Positions 27,440 to 35,688 of a DNA stretch of 58,324 nt are shown here, piece after piece. The notes under the pieces were generated by a model that saw only the letters and a program-made list of their open reading frames with translations, made no database searches and was not told the origin of the DNA. The stretch covers positions 1 to 58,324 of the forward strand of contig SHBV01000014.1 of the NCBI GenBank assembly GCA_004211885.1, read 5' to 3'. Position numbers and translations under genes: made by a program. The stretch is from Verrucomicrobiaceae bacterium (GTDB taxonomy: Bacteria > Verrucomicrobiota > Verrucomicrobiia > Verrucomicrobiales > DEV007). The stretch's first letter is position 1; every line of letters starts with the position of its first letter.

Positions 27440-28973
27440 ATATTCTCTTACTTTGATTTTTATTGTGTTGCTCGTTCCTTATCTTGCGGGGCAGGGCAAA
27501 GATGATTCATCTAAATCAAAGATTAAGAAAATTCAATCATCTAAAATAAAAGGTAGCTCTTTTGAGGAAGCGATGAAAGAAATTGAAGAGGTTAGAAAGA
27601 AGGATTTAGCAAAAGAAATATTACGAATTAATAAAAAAATATCTATTGAAAGGCTACACGAGGATTTACGTAATTCTGTTCGTGATGCATCCGATCGGCT
27701 GAATGATAAAGCCATAGAAAAAATTAAATCAAAGGTTTCTTCAGCAGAGTCTTTTGCAGAAAATTTCATTAATAATAATGATAAGAGTGATGATCCGCCA
27801 GTTGGCGAGATTGAAATTCGAGCAGGAGATGAACCTAAAAAGATTAGTCCAATTGACCAAGAATTAGGAAAATTGCCCATACCTCCAGACCTTATCAATG
27901 GCAATTCGGAGAAAAGTAATCCAATAAAAAATCCTTCATCAACACTATTACCTGACAGAGTAAGAGAATCTGAAGAAAATAATTCTGAGACAGTGATTGA
28001 AGCGGATGGACGCCTTATCTTTGATGGTCGCAGTAGCCTTGGTGAGGAGGTTCAAGTTGTTATATTTGAAGATAATGTTGTCTTAAAAAATCCTAATTTC
28101 ATGATGAAAAGTGATCGTCTGGAAGCACGTTTCAAGCGATTCGATAAGAATAATAAAAAGGAAATACAGGCGGAGCCTAGACGCGATACGGGAGCAGGTC
28201 GTTTGGAGTTAGCTGAAGCAACTGGTAGAGAAGTGGTGGTGACAAGAATTTTGTCCGATAATGAACCGCAAGTCGCCAAGGCAGGTAAGGTGACATATAA
28301 AGCTAAAAATATTAATGATGATAGTAGTTTTGATGAAGTTGTATTAGAGATTTATCCTAGTGTTCAGCGAGGCCGAAATCGTGTAATAGCAAAATCAATT
28401 GGTACTCGAATTATATTAAAAGGTGATGAGATGATTGTTGAAGGGCCAGTGAGAACGCAAATAGTGGGGCGTGAATTTTCTGATTCTGACGAAGATGAAG
28501 GAGGTCGATCAAACTTTAAAGGAGCATATAGGCAGACAATAATCGATGCGGAAAAGGGAGCTGTATTTAATCGAGTAAAACCAGGAACAAAGAACCGCGA
28601 ACTTTTTTTTGAAGGTAATGTTGCAGTTGCAGATCGAGAGTTTGATCTTTTTTCTGAGAAATTAACAGCATATATGAATCCTTTTACTCAAAAGGGAGTG
28701 ATTGATAAAGCAATTGCATTGGGAGTTGGAGACGAAAAGGTTCAGGTGCAGCGGCGATCTCTAGATGGTGAAGTTCAATTAGGTAAAGCGGGAAAGGTTA
28801 CCTTCCTTGGAGATACTGAGGATATGGTCTTAGACGATTGGCCAGAAATTAGACTTAATAAACATTCTAGTATAGCAAAGCGGCGAGATGCTCAGATAAT
28901 TCTGAAAAAAGATGGCAGTGTGGTTTCAAGGGGCGTTGACACAAAAATAATTAGAGATACAGAAGACCGTTAG
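27429..28973 (+). CDS. Large OstA/LptA-domain protein
   Basis: 514 residues, against about 185 in E. coli LptA. Signal peptide (LTLIFIVLLVPYLAGQG), then a charged, probably helical region to about residue 175, then a first OstA-like domain (IEADGRLIFDGRSSLGEEVQVVIFEDNVVLKN, MKSDRLEARF, EATGREVVVTR) and a second one (ELFFEGNVAVADREFDLFSEKLTAYMNPF). The beta-jellyroll pattern of alternating short strands supports a periplasmic LPS-bridge role. It is translationally linked to lptC and followed by lptB. The long N-terminal region has no match I recognise. Confidence 0.75.
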   Translation: MKNKYSLTLIFIVLLVPYLAGQGKDDSSKSKIKKIQSSKIKGSSFEEAMKEIEEVRKKDLAKEILRINKKISIERLHEDLRNSVRDASDRLNDKAIEKIKSKVSSAESFAENFINNNDKSDDPPVGEIEIRAGDEPKKISPIDQELGKLPIPPDLINGNSEKSNPIKNPSSTLLPDRVRESEENNSETVIEADGRLIFDGRSSLGEEVQVVIFEDNVVLKNPNFMMKSDRLEARFKRFDKNNKKEIQAEPRRDTGAGRLELAEATGREVVVTRILSDNEPQVAKAGKVTYKAKNINDDSSFDEVVLEIYPSVQRGRNRVIAKSIGTRIILKGDEMIVEGPVRTQIVGREFSDSDEDEGGRSNFKGAYRQTIIDAEKGAVFNRVKPGTKNRELFFEGNVAVADREFDLFSEKLTAYMNPFTQKGVIDKAIALGVGDEKVQVQRRSLDGEVQLGKAGKVTFLGDTEDMVLDDWPEIRLNKHSSIAKRRDAQIILKKDGSVVSRGVDTKIIRDTEDR

Positions 28974-29043
28974 AGCTACTGATTTTGAATGTAAGTATCA
29001 ATGCAATTGAAAATTAATTTATTTTAGGTAGTAAAAAAACAGT

Positions 29044-29925
29044 ATGACTGCCGATGAAGACAGTATTCCTACAGGAAAATCAATTACGGCCCGAGAGACG
29101 GGCTCTCGTTCTAGTTATCCTAGTGTAGACGATCTACTTGTAGAAGAGATTGAGATATCAAGTTCTAAATTCGGCAGAGAGAATGTAAAATCGGAATTGG
29201 TTGATTGTCTTATGGAGACTAAAGAGTTGGTTAAAATTTATGATGATCGTCGGGTTGTTAATGGTGTTGATATTCATGTCAAAGAAAGTGAGGTCATAGG
29301 GCTCCTTGGTCCTAATGGTGCCGGTAAGACTACTTCGTTTTATATGATAGTTGGTCTTGTGCGACCTGATCATGGTCAGGTTCTATTTAATGGCATTGAT
29401 GCAACGAACCTTCCAATGCACCAACGAGCACGATTAGGTATGGGGTATTTGCCTCAAGAGGAATCAATTTTCCGTAAGCTTACAGTTTATGAAAATTTGA
29501 TGGCTGTTCTTGAAACTAGGCCGTTAAGTTTTGCTGAAAGAAAAGAGCATTGCCATTCTTTGATGAAGCGTTTTGGTATTGAAAAATTGGCTAAAAATCT
29601 GGCGATCACTTTGTCTGGCGGTGAAAAAAGGAGATTAACAATAGCCCGTTCTCTTATTACAGATCCAAAGCTTTTAATGCTTGATGAGCCATTTTCTGGG
29701 GTTGATCCAATTGCTGTAGGTGAAATACAGGAGATTGTTTGTCAGTTAAAAGAGGAGGGATTGTCTATTCTTGTTACTGATCATAATGTGCGTGAGACGC
29801 TAGGAATTGTTGATCGTGCTTATATGATTTATGAAGGTAGAGTTTTACTTGAAGGTTCTCGCGAAGATCTGGTCAATGATCCTGATGCAAGAAAATTATA
29901 TTTAGGTGAACGTTTTAAAATGTAA
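29044..29925 (+). CDS. lptB: LPS export ABC transporter ATP-binding protein LptB
   Basis: ATPase powering LPS extraction from the inner membrane. Walker A GPNGAGKTTSFYMIVGL, the LptB-type GYLPQEESIFRKLTVYENL, signature LSGGEKRRLTIARSL, Walker B LLMLDEPFSGVDPIAV and H-loop LVTDHNVRETL are all diagnostic. From ATG 29044 there are about 56 extra residues before the domain; an internal ATG at 29212 (METKELVKIYDDRRVV) would give the usual 237 residues. No SD separates the two. Follows the OstA-domain gene by 70 bp and precedes hprK by 67 bp; the LptF/G permeases are not in the window. Confidence 0.93.
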   Translation: MTADEDSIPTGKSITARETGSRSSYPSVDDLLVEEIEISSSKFGRENVKSELVDCLMETKELVKIYDDRRVVNGVDIHVKESEVIGLLGPNGAGKTTSFYMIVGLVRPDHGQVLFNGIDATNLPMHQRARLGMGYLPQEESIFRKLTVYENLMAVLETRPLSFAERKEHCHSLMKRFGIEKLAKNLAITLSGGEKRRLTIARSLITDPKLLMLDEPFSGVDPIAVGEIQEIVCQLKEEGLSILVTDHNVRETLGIVDRAYMIYEGRVLLEGSREDLVNDPDARKLYLGERFKM

Positions 29926-29992
29926 GAATTTATTATTCTTTTCATATCAATAAGAACATTCAATCATTGGGCTTATAGTGCAGTGATCTAAT

Positions 29993-30964
29993 ATGACCGA
30001 GAAAAAAAAATCAAATAAGAGACGTCATGAACTTTCGGTTGGGGAGTTTTATAAACGCTACGGAGATGAGTTGGGTTTATCATTGCAAGGTTCTGATGTG
30101 GGATTTGATCGTCTCATTAAGGAGCCTACCATTAATCGTCCAGGTTTAGTCTTGGCTGGATTTTATACCTATTTCGCTTTTAAAAGAATTCAAGTGATAG
30201 GGAATTCTGAAAATTCATATTTGAAAAGCCTCACGGCTAGCCAAAGAACTAAGCAATTCACTGATCTTTGTAATAGGAAAATTCCATGCATTGTTATTTC
30301 AAGAGGATATGAAATTCCTAAAGAATTGTTGGAGATAGCTGAGAGAAAGGGCATTTCTATATTAAAAACAAAGATGATATCGATGAAATTTATTAATGCG
30401 GCAACTATTCGCTTGGAATGGGATTTTGCGCCTATCACAAGTGAACATGGGTGCATGGTCGATGTTCAGGGAATAGGTGTTATGGTTAGAGGAGATAGCG
30501 GCACTGGTAAAAGTGAATGCGTTCTTGGATTAATTGAGAGAGGTGCGAGTTTAGTTGCAGATGATATTGTTCGTTATCGTTCGATTGAAGGGAGGGAACT
30601 TATCGGAACCTCTCCGAGTATGGGAAGATTTCATATGGAAGTACGAGGATTGGGTATAATTAATGTCCCCAGAATTTTTGGTGTAGCCTCTATGAGGGTA
30701 GAGAAGCGATTAGATTTAGTGGTGACTCTTAGATCTGTTGAAAAAATACAAGACATAGAGAGGGTAGGCATTCGTAAAAAAAATTATGAAATATTGAATA
30801 TTAAAGTTCCACATATCGAATTGCCAGTTGCCCCAGGTCGTGATATGGCGGGCCTTGTGGAAGTAGCTGCTCTTGATCAGAAACTTAAAACATTCGGGCA
30901 TGATAGTGCTATCGAGTTTGATAAGAAATTGTTGAAAACTATTGCGGAAAAGCGGATAGGTTAA
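29993..30964 (+). CDS. hprK: HPr kinase/phosphorylase
   Basis: Phosphorylates HPr on the regulatory serine and removes the phosphate. The 323-residue length is usual. The C-terminal kinase domain has the P-loop GDSGTGKSECVLGLIERGA, VADDIVRYRS, and the HprK signature LGIINVPRIFGVASMRVEKR. The N-terminal domain (FYKRYGDELGLSLQG onward) fits the family's MurF-like part. Directly precedes ptsH and ptsI. Its presence outside Firmicutes, next to LPS genes, suggests regulatory rather than sugar-uptake use. Confidence 0.94.
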   Translation: MTEKKKSNKRRHELSVGEFYKRYGDELGLSLQGSDVGFDRLIKEPTINRPGLVLAGFYTYFAFKRIQVIGNSENSYLKSLTASQRTKQFTDLCNRKIPCIVISRGYEIPKELLEIAERKGISILKTKMISMKFINAATIRLEWDFAPITSEHGCMVDVQGIGVMVRGDSGTGKSECVLGLIERGASLVADDIVRYRSIEGRELIGTSPSMGRFHMEVRGLGIINVPRIFGVASMRVEKRLDLVVTLRSVEKIQDIERVGIRKKNYEILNIKVPHIELPVAPGRDMAGLVEVAALDQKLKTFGHDSAIEFDKKLLKTIAEKRIG

Positions 30965-31017
30965 TGAATTACTTTATGGGAATTCGGTGATAATAATATT
31001 GATTCCCTATTTATGTG

Positions 31018-31302
31018 ATGGCGGAAAATATAAATTCTATAAAACAAAAGTTCATCATCAGGAACAAGCTCGGACTGCATGCGCGTCCAGCTGCGATGTT
31101 TGTAAAATTGGCGAATACTTTTCAATCTGAGGTGTGGGTGGAATTTGAAGACGATGAAGTTAACGGTAAAAGTATTATGGGGCTGATGATGTTAGCGGCC
31201 CCATCAGGAAGTATAATTTATGTGAGTGCAAAAGGGGAAGATGCTGAGAAAGCATTGTTAGCTCTTGGTAACCTTGTTGAGGGAGGGTTTGAAGAAAATT
31301 AA
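31018..31302 (+). CDS. ptsH: Phosphocarrier protein HPr
   Basis: Carries phosphate from enzyme I. His21 in LGLHARPAAMF is the phospho-acceptor and Ser52 in NGKSIMGLMMLAAPSG is the HprK target; the 31-residue spacing equals His15/Ser46 of model HPr. 94 residues from ATG 31018; GTG 31015 would add one. Between hprK and ptsI, so it is expected to be both kinase-regulated and EI-phosphorylated. Confidence 0.94.
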   Translation: MAENINSIKQKFIIRNKLGLHARPAAMFVKLANTFQSEVWVEFEDDEVNGKSIMGLMMLAAPSGSIIYVSAKGEDAEKALLALGNLVEGGFEEN

Positions 31303-31361
31303 ATATTCTGCCGATATATGATCCATAGATTTGTGGATATGGATTAATTTCCTTATAATTG

Positions 31362-33137
31362 ATGATTCCGGAAGATGACCATAAATTAGTAAGTGCTGAA
31401 AAAAGATTTTCAGGCATAGGGGTTTCTTCTGGAATTGCTCTAGCTCATGCCCATGTAAGGAATAATTTTTTTGTAGAACCTGACAAATACATAATTGACC
31501 ATAAGGCAAAAGATGAAGAAATTTCTCGACTAGAAAATGCAATTGTAGATACAAAGGAGCAGATAGAGTTACTCAAAAATCAAGTCCGCGAAGCTACTAA
31601 GAGTAAGGGGGAAGAAAATATTTTCGATGCTCATTTACTTGTACTGGAAGATAAGGTTGTTCTTGATGAAGTCCGAAGAAACGTACGAGAAGACAATCTC
31701 AATATTGAATATGCCTTCTATAAGACTATGAGTCACTATATTGAGGCTCTTAGAAAAATTGATGATCGCTATTTGCGTGAAAGAGTTGTTGATATAGAGG
31801 ATGTAATGAGGCGAGTTCTTCGTAATCTTGCATCAGGGGAAAAGGCTGAACATAGCGCTCGACATACTCATGTTTTAGTTGTTCCTGAATTGACTCCTTC
31901 AGATACTGCGCAAATGAATCATTCTTTAGTTCAAGGCTTTGCGACTGAGGTTGGTAGCTACACGTCTCATGCAGCTATTATAGCGAGGTCTCTTGGATTG
32001 CCCGCAGTTGTTGGGATTCACAGGTTTTGCGAGGAAGTTCATACCGGGGATAAATTATTAATTGATGGTTATAATGGTGTTGTTGTCATTAACCCTTCCC
32101 CAAGCACACTTTCAGAATATGAATTACTCAAAAAGGAAAAGGATAAGATTAGTGAGGGTTTGGAGAAGTTAATCGACAAAGAGGCGGAGACAAAGGACGG
32201 TCGAAAAATTACATTATCAGCAAATATTGAATTCGCTTACGAATCTGATCTAGCTAAAAATAATGGGGCTAAAGGAGTCGGATTGTTTAGGACGGAATTT
32301 TTTTATATGAATAGTTCGAGTGCTCCGGATGAGGAACAACAGTTTCAAACTTATTCAGAAGTTGCTAATACCGTTGACCCTAATAATGTTATAATAAGGA
32401 CACTTGATATTGGTGGAGATAAGCTCCATGAAAATTCAGTTAAAGCTGAATTGAATCCTTTCTTAGGTTGGAGAGGAGTTAGAGTAAGCCTTGGTCGCCC
32501 CGACATATTTAAAGTTCAATTACGAGCAATATTACGTGCAGCATCTTTAGCAAAAGTCGGAATAATGTTTCCAATGATTTCTACATTAGATGAATTGAAG
32601 CAAGCTAAGCAACTACTTAACGAGGCTGAAAATGAGTTAATAAATGAGGGAGTTCCTTATGAAAGGCCCGCTGAAATTGGAGCTATGATTGAAGTTCCGA
32701 GTGCAGCTCTTATTGCGGATCAGCTTGCTAAAGAGGTTGATTTTTTTAGCGTTGGAACCAATGACTTGATTCAATACACTATGGCAGTTGATCGCATTAA
32801 TGAGAGAGTTGCTGACTTGTATCAACCCTTAAATCCTGCAGTTGTGAGATTACTGAAAGAAACTATTAATGCCGGCCATGATGCTGGTATTTGGGTTGGA
32901 GTTTGCGGTGAGATGGCCTCGGATCTGTTTTTTACACCGTTACTTATTGGATTAGGATTTGATGAGTTAAGTGTGGGTGCTCCGCGAGTCCCTGCAATTA
33001 AGTATGCTATTCGAAGTCTTGATTATGATGTTTGTAAATCCATGGCTGAAGCTGCTCTTTCTGACATAAGCCCAGATCAAATCCTTGAGAGATGTAAAAA
33101 GATTGCCCGTGATAGTTATCCTGAATTGATTGGTTGA
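31362..33137 (+). CDS. ptsI: PTS enzyme I (PEP-protein phosphotransferase)
   Basis: Autophosphorylates with PEP and passes phosphate to HPr. 591 residues from ATG 31362 (TTG 31359 just before is less likely). His203 lies in VGSYTSHAAIIARSLGLPAV, where the usual GG is GS. The PEP-binding domain has GLFRTEFFYM, RTLDIGGDK, FLGWRGVRVSL, IGAMIEVPSAA, FFSVGTNDLIQYTMAVDR and VCGEMASD. No EII component is present in the window, so a regulatory PTS is suspected. The stop overlaps the next start by one base (TGATG). Confidence 0.95.
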   Translation: MIPEDDHKLVSAEKRFSGIGVSSGIALAHAHVRNNFFVEPDKYIIDHKAKDEEISRLENAIVDTKEQIELLKNQVREATKSKGEENIFDAHLLVLEDKVVLDEVRRNVREDNLNIEYAFYKTMSHYIEALRKIDDRYLRERVVDIEDVMRRVLRNLASGEKAEHSARHTHVLVVPELTPSDTAQMNHSLVQGFATEVGSYTSHAAIIARSLGLPAVVGIHRFCEEVHTGDKLLIDGYNGVVVINPSPSTLSEYELLKKEKDKISEGLEKLIDKEAETKDGRKITLSANIEFAYESDLAKNNGAKGVGLFRTEFFYMNSSSAPDEEQQFQTYSEVANTVDPNNVIIRTLDIGGDKLHENSVKAELNPFLGWRGVRVSLGRPDIFKVQLRAILRAASLAKVGIMFPMISTLDELKQAKQLLNEAENELINEGVPYERPAEIGAMIEVPSAALIADQLAKEVDFFSVGTNDLIQYTMAVDRINERVADLYQPLNPAVVRLLKETINAGHDAGIWVGVCGEMASDLFFTPLLIGLGFDELSVGAPRVPAIKYAIRSLDYDVCKSMAEAALSDISPDQILERCKKIARDSYPELIG

Positions 33138-34258
33138 TGATTAAGTTTAAAATTATATTTCTAGGGCTATTTTTACTTCTTAGCGCATCTAATGTTAATG
33201 CTCAATTGTTTGGTAGAGGTGGTGGAGTCAGTTTAACTGAAGTTGCTAAACTGACTCATAGTCCGGGTGGGATGACTATTACTCCAAGGGGGAGTATTAT
33301 ATTAAGTTTGCACCAGTATCAGAATACCGTTGATCGTGTAGTGGAAATTACTACGAGTGGTGATGTTATGTCATTTCCTAATAGGGACATTAGTCAGGGG
33401 AAAAAGGGATCCCCATTTTCTCTTGATGCTGTACTTGGTCTGCAATGTGATGAGCGAGGTGTTGTTTGGATGTTAGATAATGGGCGAAGAGGTGAGAGCA
33501 TTCCCAAAATTGTTGGTTGGGATACAGATGATAACAAATTGGCCAAGATTATTTATATTCCGCCGCCAGTTACAACTGATTCTTCTTTTCTTAATGATTT
33601 AGCGGTAGATCCTGAAGAGCCATATATTTATATCACTGACCCAGCTTCTGGTAAGGATGCGGCTCTTATCATTGTGAATATAGAGACAGGATTTGCTCGT
33701 CGTGTTTTTCAAGGTCATTTCACCGTTATTCCTGAAGAATTAGATATTATTGTTGATGAGACGTCATTAGTGGTTAAGAGACCAGATGGTAGTTTTCTAA
33801 GGCCGCAATATGGGGTTGGTCCTATAGCGGTTGATAAGAAAGGGCAATGGTTATATTACGGTCCATCTGCGGGTAAGACGTTGTATAGAATTCGCACTGA
33901 GCATTTGCGTGACATTACCTTGACTGAAAATGAACTGAGCTCTCGGTTTCAAGCGTATGCTCCTAGACCTCCATGTGATGGAATTTCAATAGATTCAAAA
34001 AATAATATCTACATATCGGATGTTACTAAAAAATCTATTGGTGTAATTAAATCTTCTACTAAAAAATATGAAGTGTATGAGAGTGATGATAGATTTCTTT
34101 GGCCAGATGGATTATGTTTTGGTAATGATGGGAAGTTATATTTTTATGCCAGCCAACTCCATCTGACAGCCCCTTATAATGAGGGGAAGAATTCAACCAA
34201 ATCTCCATTTCATATATATAAACTTAAGGCATTGGCATCCGGGACCGTAGGAAAGTAA
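33137..34258 (+). CDS. Secreted beta-propeller protein, MRJP/SMP-30-like
   Basis: 373 residues with a signal peptide (IIFLGLFLLLSASNVNAQ). The body reads as a six-bladed propeller of the major royal jelly/yellow or SMP-30 type: SPGGMTITPRGSIILSLHQYQ, LDAVLGLQCDERGVVWMLDNG, FLNDLAVDPEEPYIYITDPAS, GVGPIAVDKKGQWLYYGPSAG, PCDGISIDSKNNIYISDV, LWPDGLCFGNDGKLYFYAS. Lactonase or ligand-binding activity cannot be told apart by eye. The start is coupled to the ptsI stop (TGATG), which is unexpected for a secreted protein. Confidence 0.8.
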   Translation: MIKFKIIFLGLFLLLSASNVNAQLFGRGGGVSLTEVAKLTHSPGGMTITPRGSIILSLHQYQNTVDRVVEITTSGDVMSFPNRDISQGKKGSPFSLDAVLGLQCDERGVVWMLDNGRRGESIPKIVGWDTDDNKLAKIIYIPPPVTTDSSFLNDLAVDPEEPYIYITDPASGKDAALIIVNIETGFARRVFQGHFTVIPEELDIIVDETSLVVKRPDGSFLRPQYGVGPIAVDKKGQWLYYGPSAGKTLYRIRTEHLRDITLTENELSSRFQAYAPRPPCDGISIDSKNNIYISDVTKKSIGVIKSSTKKYEVYESDDRFLWPDGLCFGNDGKLYFYASQLHLTAPYNEGKNSTKSPFHIYKLKALASGTVGK

Positions 34259-34330
34259 TATGATATATTTCTGATAGGTCGACTTGTATTATTCTACGGA
34301 TGCCTTTTAATTAAGGCCCAGTCATTAAAA

Positions 34331-34417
34331 GCTCACGTGGCGGAATTGGTAGACGCGCTAGATTCAGGTTCTAGTGGGGGCAACCCCGTGGATGTTCGAG
34401 TCATCTCGTGAGCACCA
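34331..34417 (+). tRNA. tRNA-Leu (anticodon CAG)
   Basis: Class II tRNA: acceptor GCTCACG/CGTGAGC, anticodon stem CTAGA/TCTAG around TTCAGGT (anticodon CAG), a long variable arm (GGGG-CAA-CCCC), T-stem GGATG/CATCT with one G-U pair, discriminator A and encoded CCA. Confidence 0.96.
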
Positions 34418-34427
34418 CTACTTTTAT

Positions 34428-34485
34428 AGTGGCAAACGCTCCTTGTGGGCCTTGGGCAACTCTCAGTCCAAGTCATCTCGGGAGA
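34428..34485 (+). pseudogene. Possible decayed tRNA-Leu 3' half
   Basis: Just downstream of the tRNA, a stretch aligns loosely with its variable arm, T-arm and acceptor: GGGCAAC, then AGTCATCTCG (10 identical bases) and GGAG for GTGAG. It lacks a proper acceptor and CCA. It might be a remnant of duplication or of integration into the tRNA, or chance. Confidence 0.35.
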
Positions 34486-34498
34486 ATGTTGCATATAC

Positions 34499-34522
34499 AG
34501 TCTTAAGTTAAACTCTAAGACT
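34499..34522 (+). terminator. Hairpin downstream of tRNA-Leu
   Basis: AGTCTTA pairs with TAAGACT across a 10-nt loop, followed after a few bases by CTTTTATC. A possible terminator for the tRNA transcript. No long T-run, so tentative. Confidence 0.35.
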
Positions 34523-34594
34523 CAGACTTTTATCAGATTATGAAAGTTTTAATGCCATGCCATTAGAATAAGATATATCATATGAATTAATATT

Positions 34595-35617
34595 TTAGTT
34601 ATTAAATTCATTTCCTCCTACTGGTCCAGCATCCACATCACTGAGAGCAGCACTATCTAAAATTCCACTTTGTTGGGGAGTAGTTACTGCATATTGAAAC
34701 CCTTTTCCTGTTCCAGCTGCTCCGTACCTACCTTTTTTGTCTAGAGCAATAAAAAAGATATTAAGATCTATTCCCTGAGGATCAATTTTTGCAGCTCTTT
34801 TGATGGCTTGTATGCAGGCCTCTTCTGGGGGTAACCCTTGCCGCATAAATTCTACAATCATAAAAGAGCAACAATGGCGAAGAACATTTTCACCTACTCC
34901 AGTAGCCCCCGCTGCTCCTATTTCGTTGTCGACATATAGCCCGCCCCCAATGATTGGCGAATCCCCTACACGGCCAGGGAGTTTGAATGCTAAACCACTT
35001 GTAGAGCATCCACCTGTAAGATTGCCGTTTTTATCAAGCATAAGTAATGCGATTGTATCATGATTGTCTATTGATCCTTCTGGCTTCTTATTTTGTTTGT
35101 TTTTTTTCCATTCGAGCCATTTCAATTTGCTTTTTTCTGTTAAAAGGTCCTCTTCTATAAACCCCTGTGAAATAGCAAATTCTTGTGCTCCCTTACCTAC
35201 TAATTGAACATGTGAAGTATGTTCCATTACTTTTCTAGCCACAGATATAGGATTGCGGATCCTTTCGATTCCCATAACGCTTCCGGCTTTGTGACCCGGA
35301 CCATGCATTATACATGCATCCAATTGCACTACTCCTTCTGAATTTGGTAACCCACCAATGCCCACTGATGTGTTCTCTTTATCATTTTCTGTCACATTGA
35401 TTCCTTTTTCGACGGCATCTAGAGAAGACCCTCCGGACTCAATGACTCCCATAGCTTTTTTATTAGCTACTTCTCCGAATGGCCAGGTAGAAATAATTAA
35501 CGGACGAGACATAGTCTTACGAATGTTGGGATTAGATAATGCTTTAGGCCCATTATAAAAGGTGCCGCTAAAAATTACGGCACCTTTTGCGATAAATTCG
35601 CGTCTATATAATTCCAT
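34595..35617 (-). CDS. N4-(beta-N-acetylglucosaminyl)-L-asparaginase family (Ntn hydrolase)
   Basis: Hydrolyses the GlcNAc-asparagine bond left from N-glycoproteins, or is a related isoaspartyl-type hydrolase. 340 residues. The autoprocessing and nucleophile site is Thr188 in DNHDTIALLMLD, the family motif. Also typical are GIGGLPNSEGVVQLDACIMHG, GCSTSGLAFKLPGRVGDSPIIGGGLYVDNEIGAAGATG-type segments (read in two parts) and GAAGTGKGFQYAV. The N-terminus has YRREFIAKGAVIF, similar to a twin-arginine signal, so periplasmic location is possible. Alone, upstream of rmuC on the same strand. Confidence 0.9.
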   Translation of the reverse strand: MELYRREFIAKGAVIFSGTFYNGPKALSNPNIRKTMSRPLIISTWPFGEVANKKAMGVIESGGSSLDAVEKGINVTENDKENTSVGIGGLPNSEGVVQLDACIMHGPGHKAGSVMGIERIRNPISVARKVMEHTSHVQLVGKGAQEFAISQGFIEEDLLTEKSKLKWLEWKKNKQNKKPEGSIDNHDTIALLMLDKNGNLTGGCSTSGLAFKLPGRVGDSPIIGGGLYVDNEIGAAGATGVGENVLRHCCSFMIVEFMRQGLPPEEACIQAIKRAAKIDPQGIDLNIFFIALDKKGRYGAAGTGKGFQYAVTTPQQSGILDSAALSDVDAGPVGGNEFNN

Positions 35618-35688
35618 GAATCATAGTATGTTATTTTTCTCGGGCTACTGCAATGCATTAAGAGCAAGGTAAGGAGAAATTAATTTAA

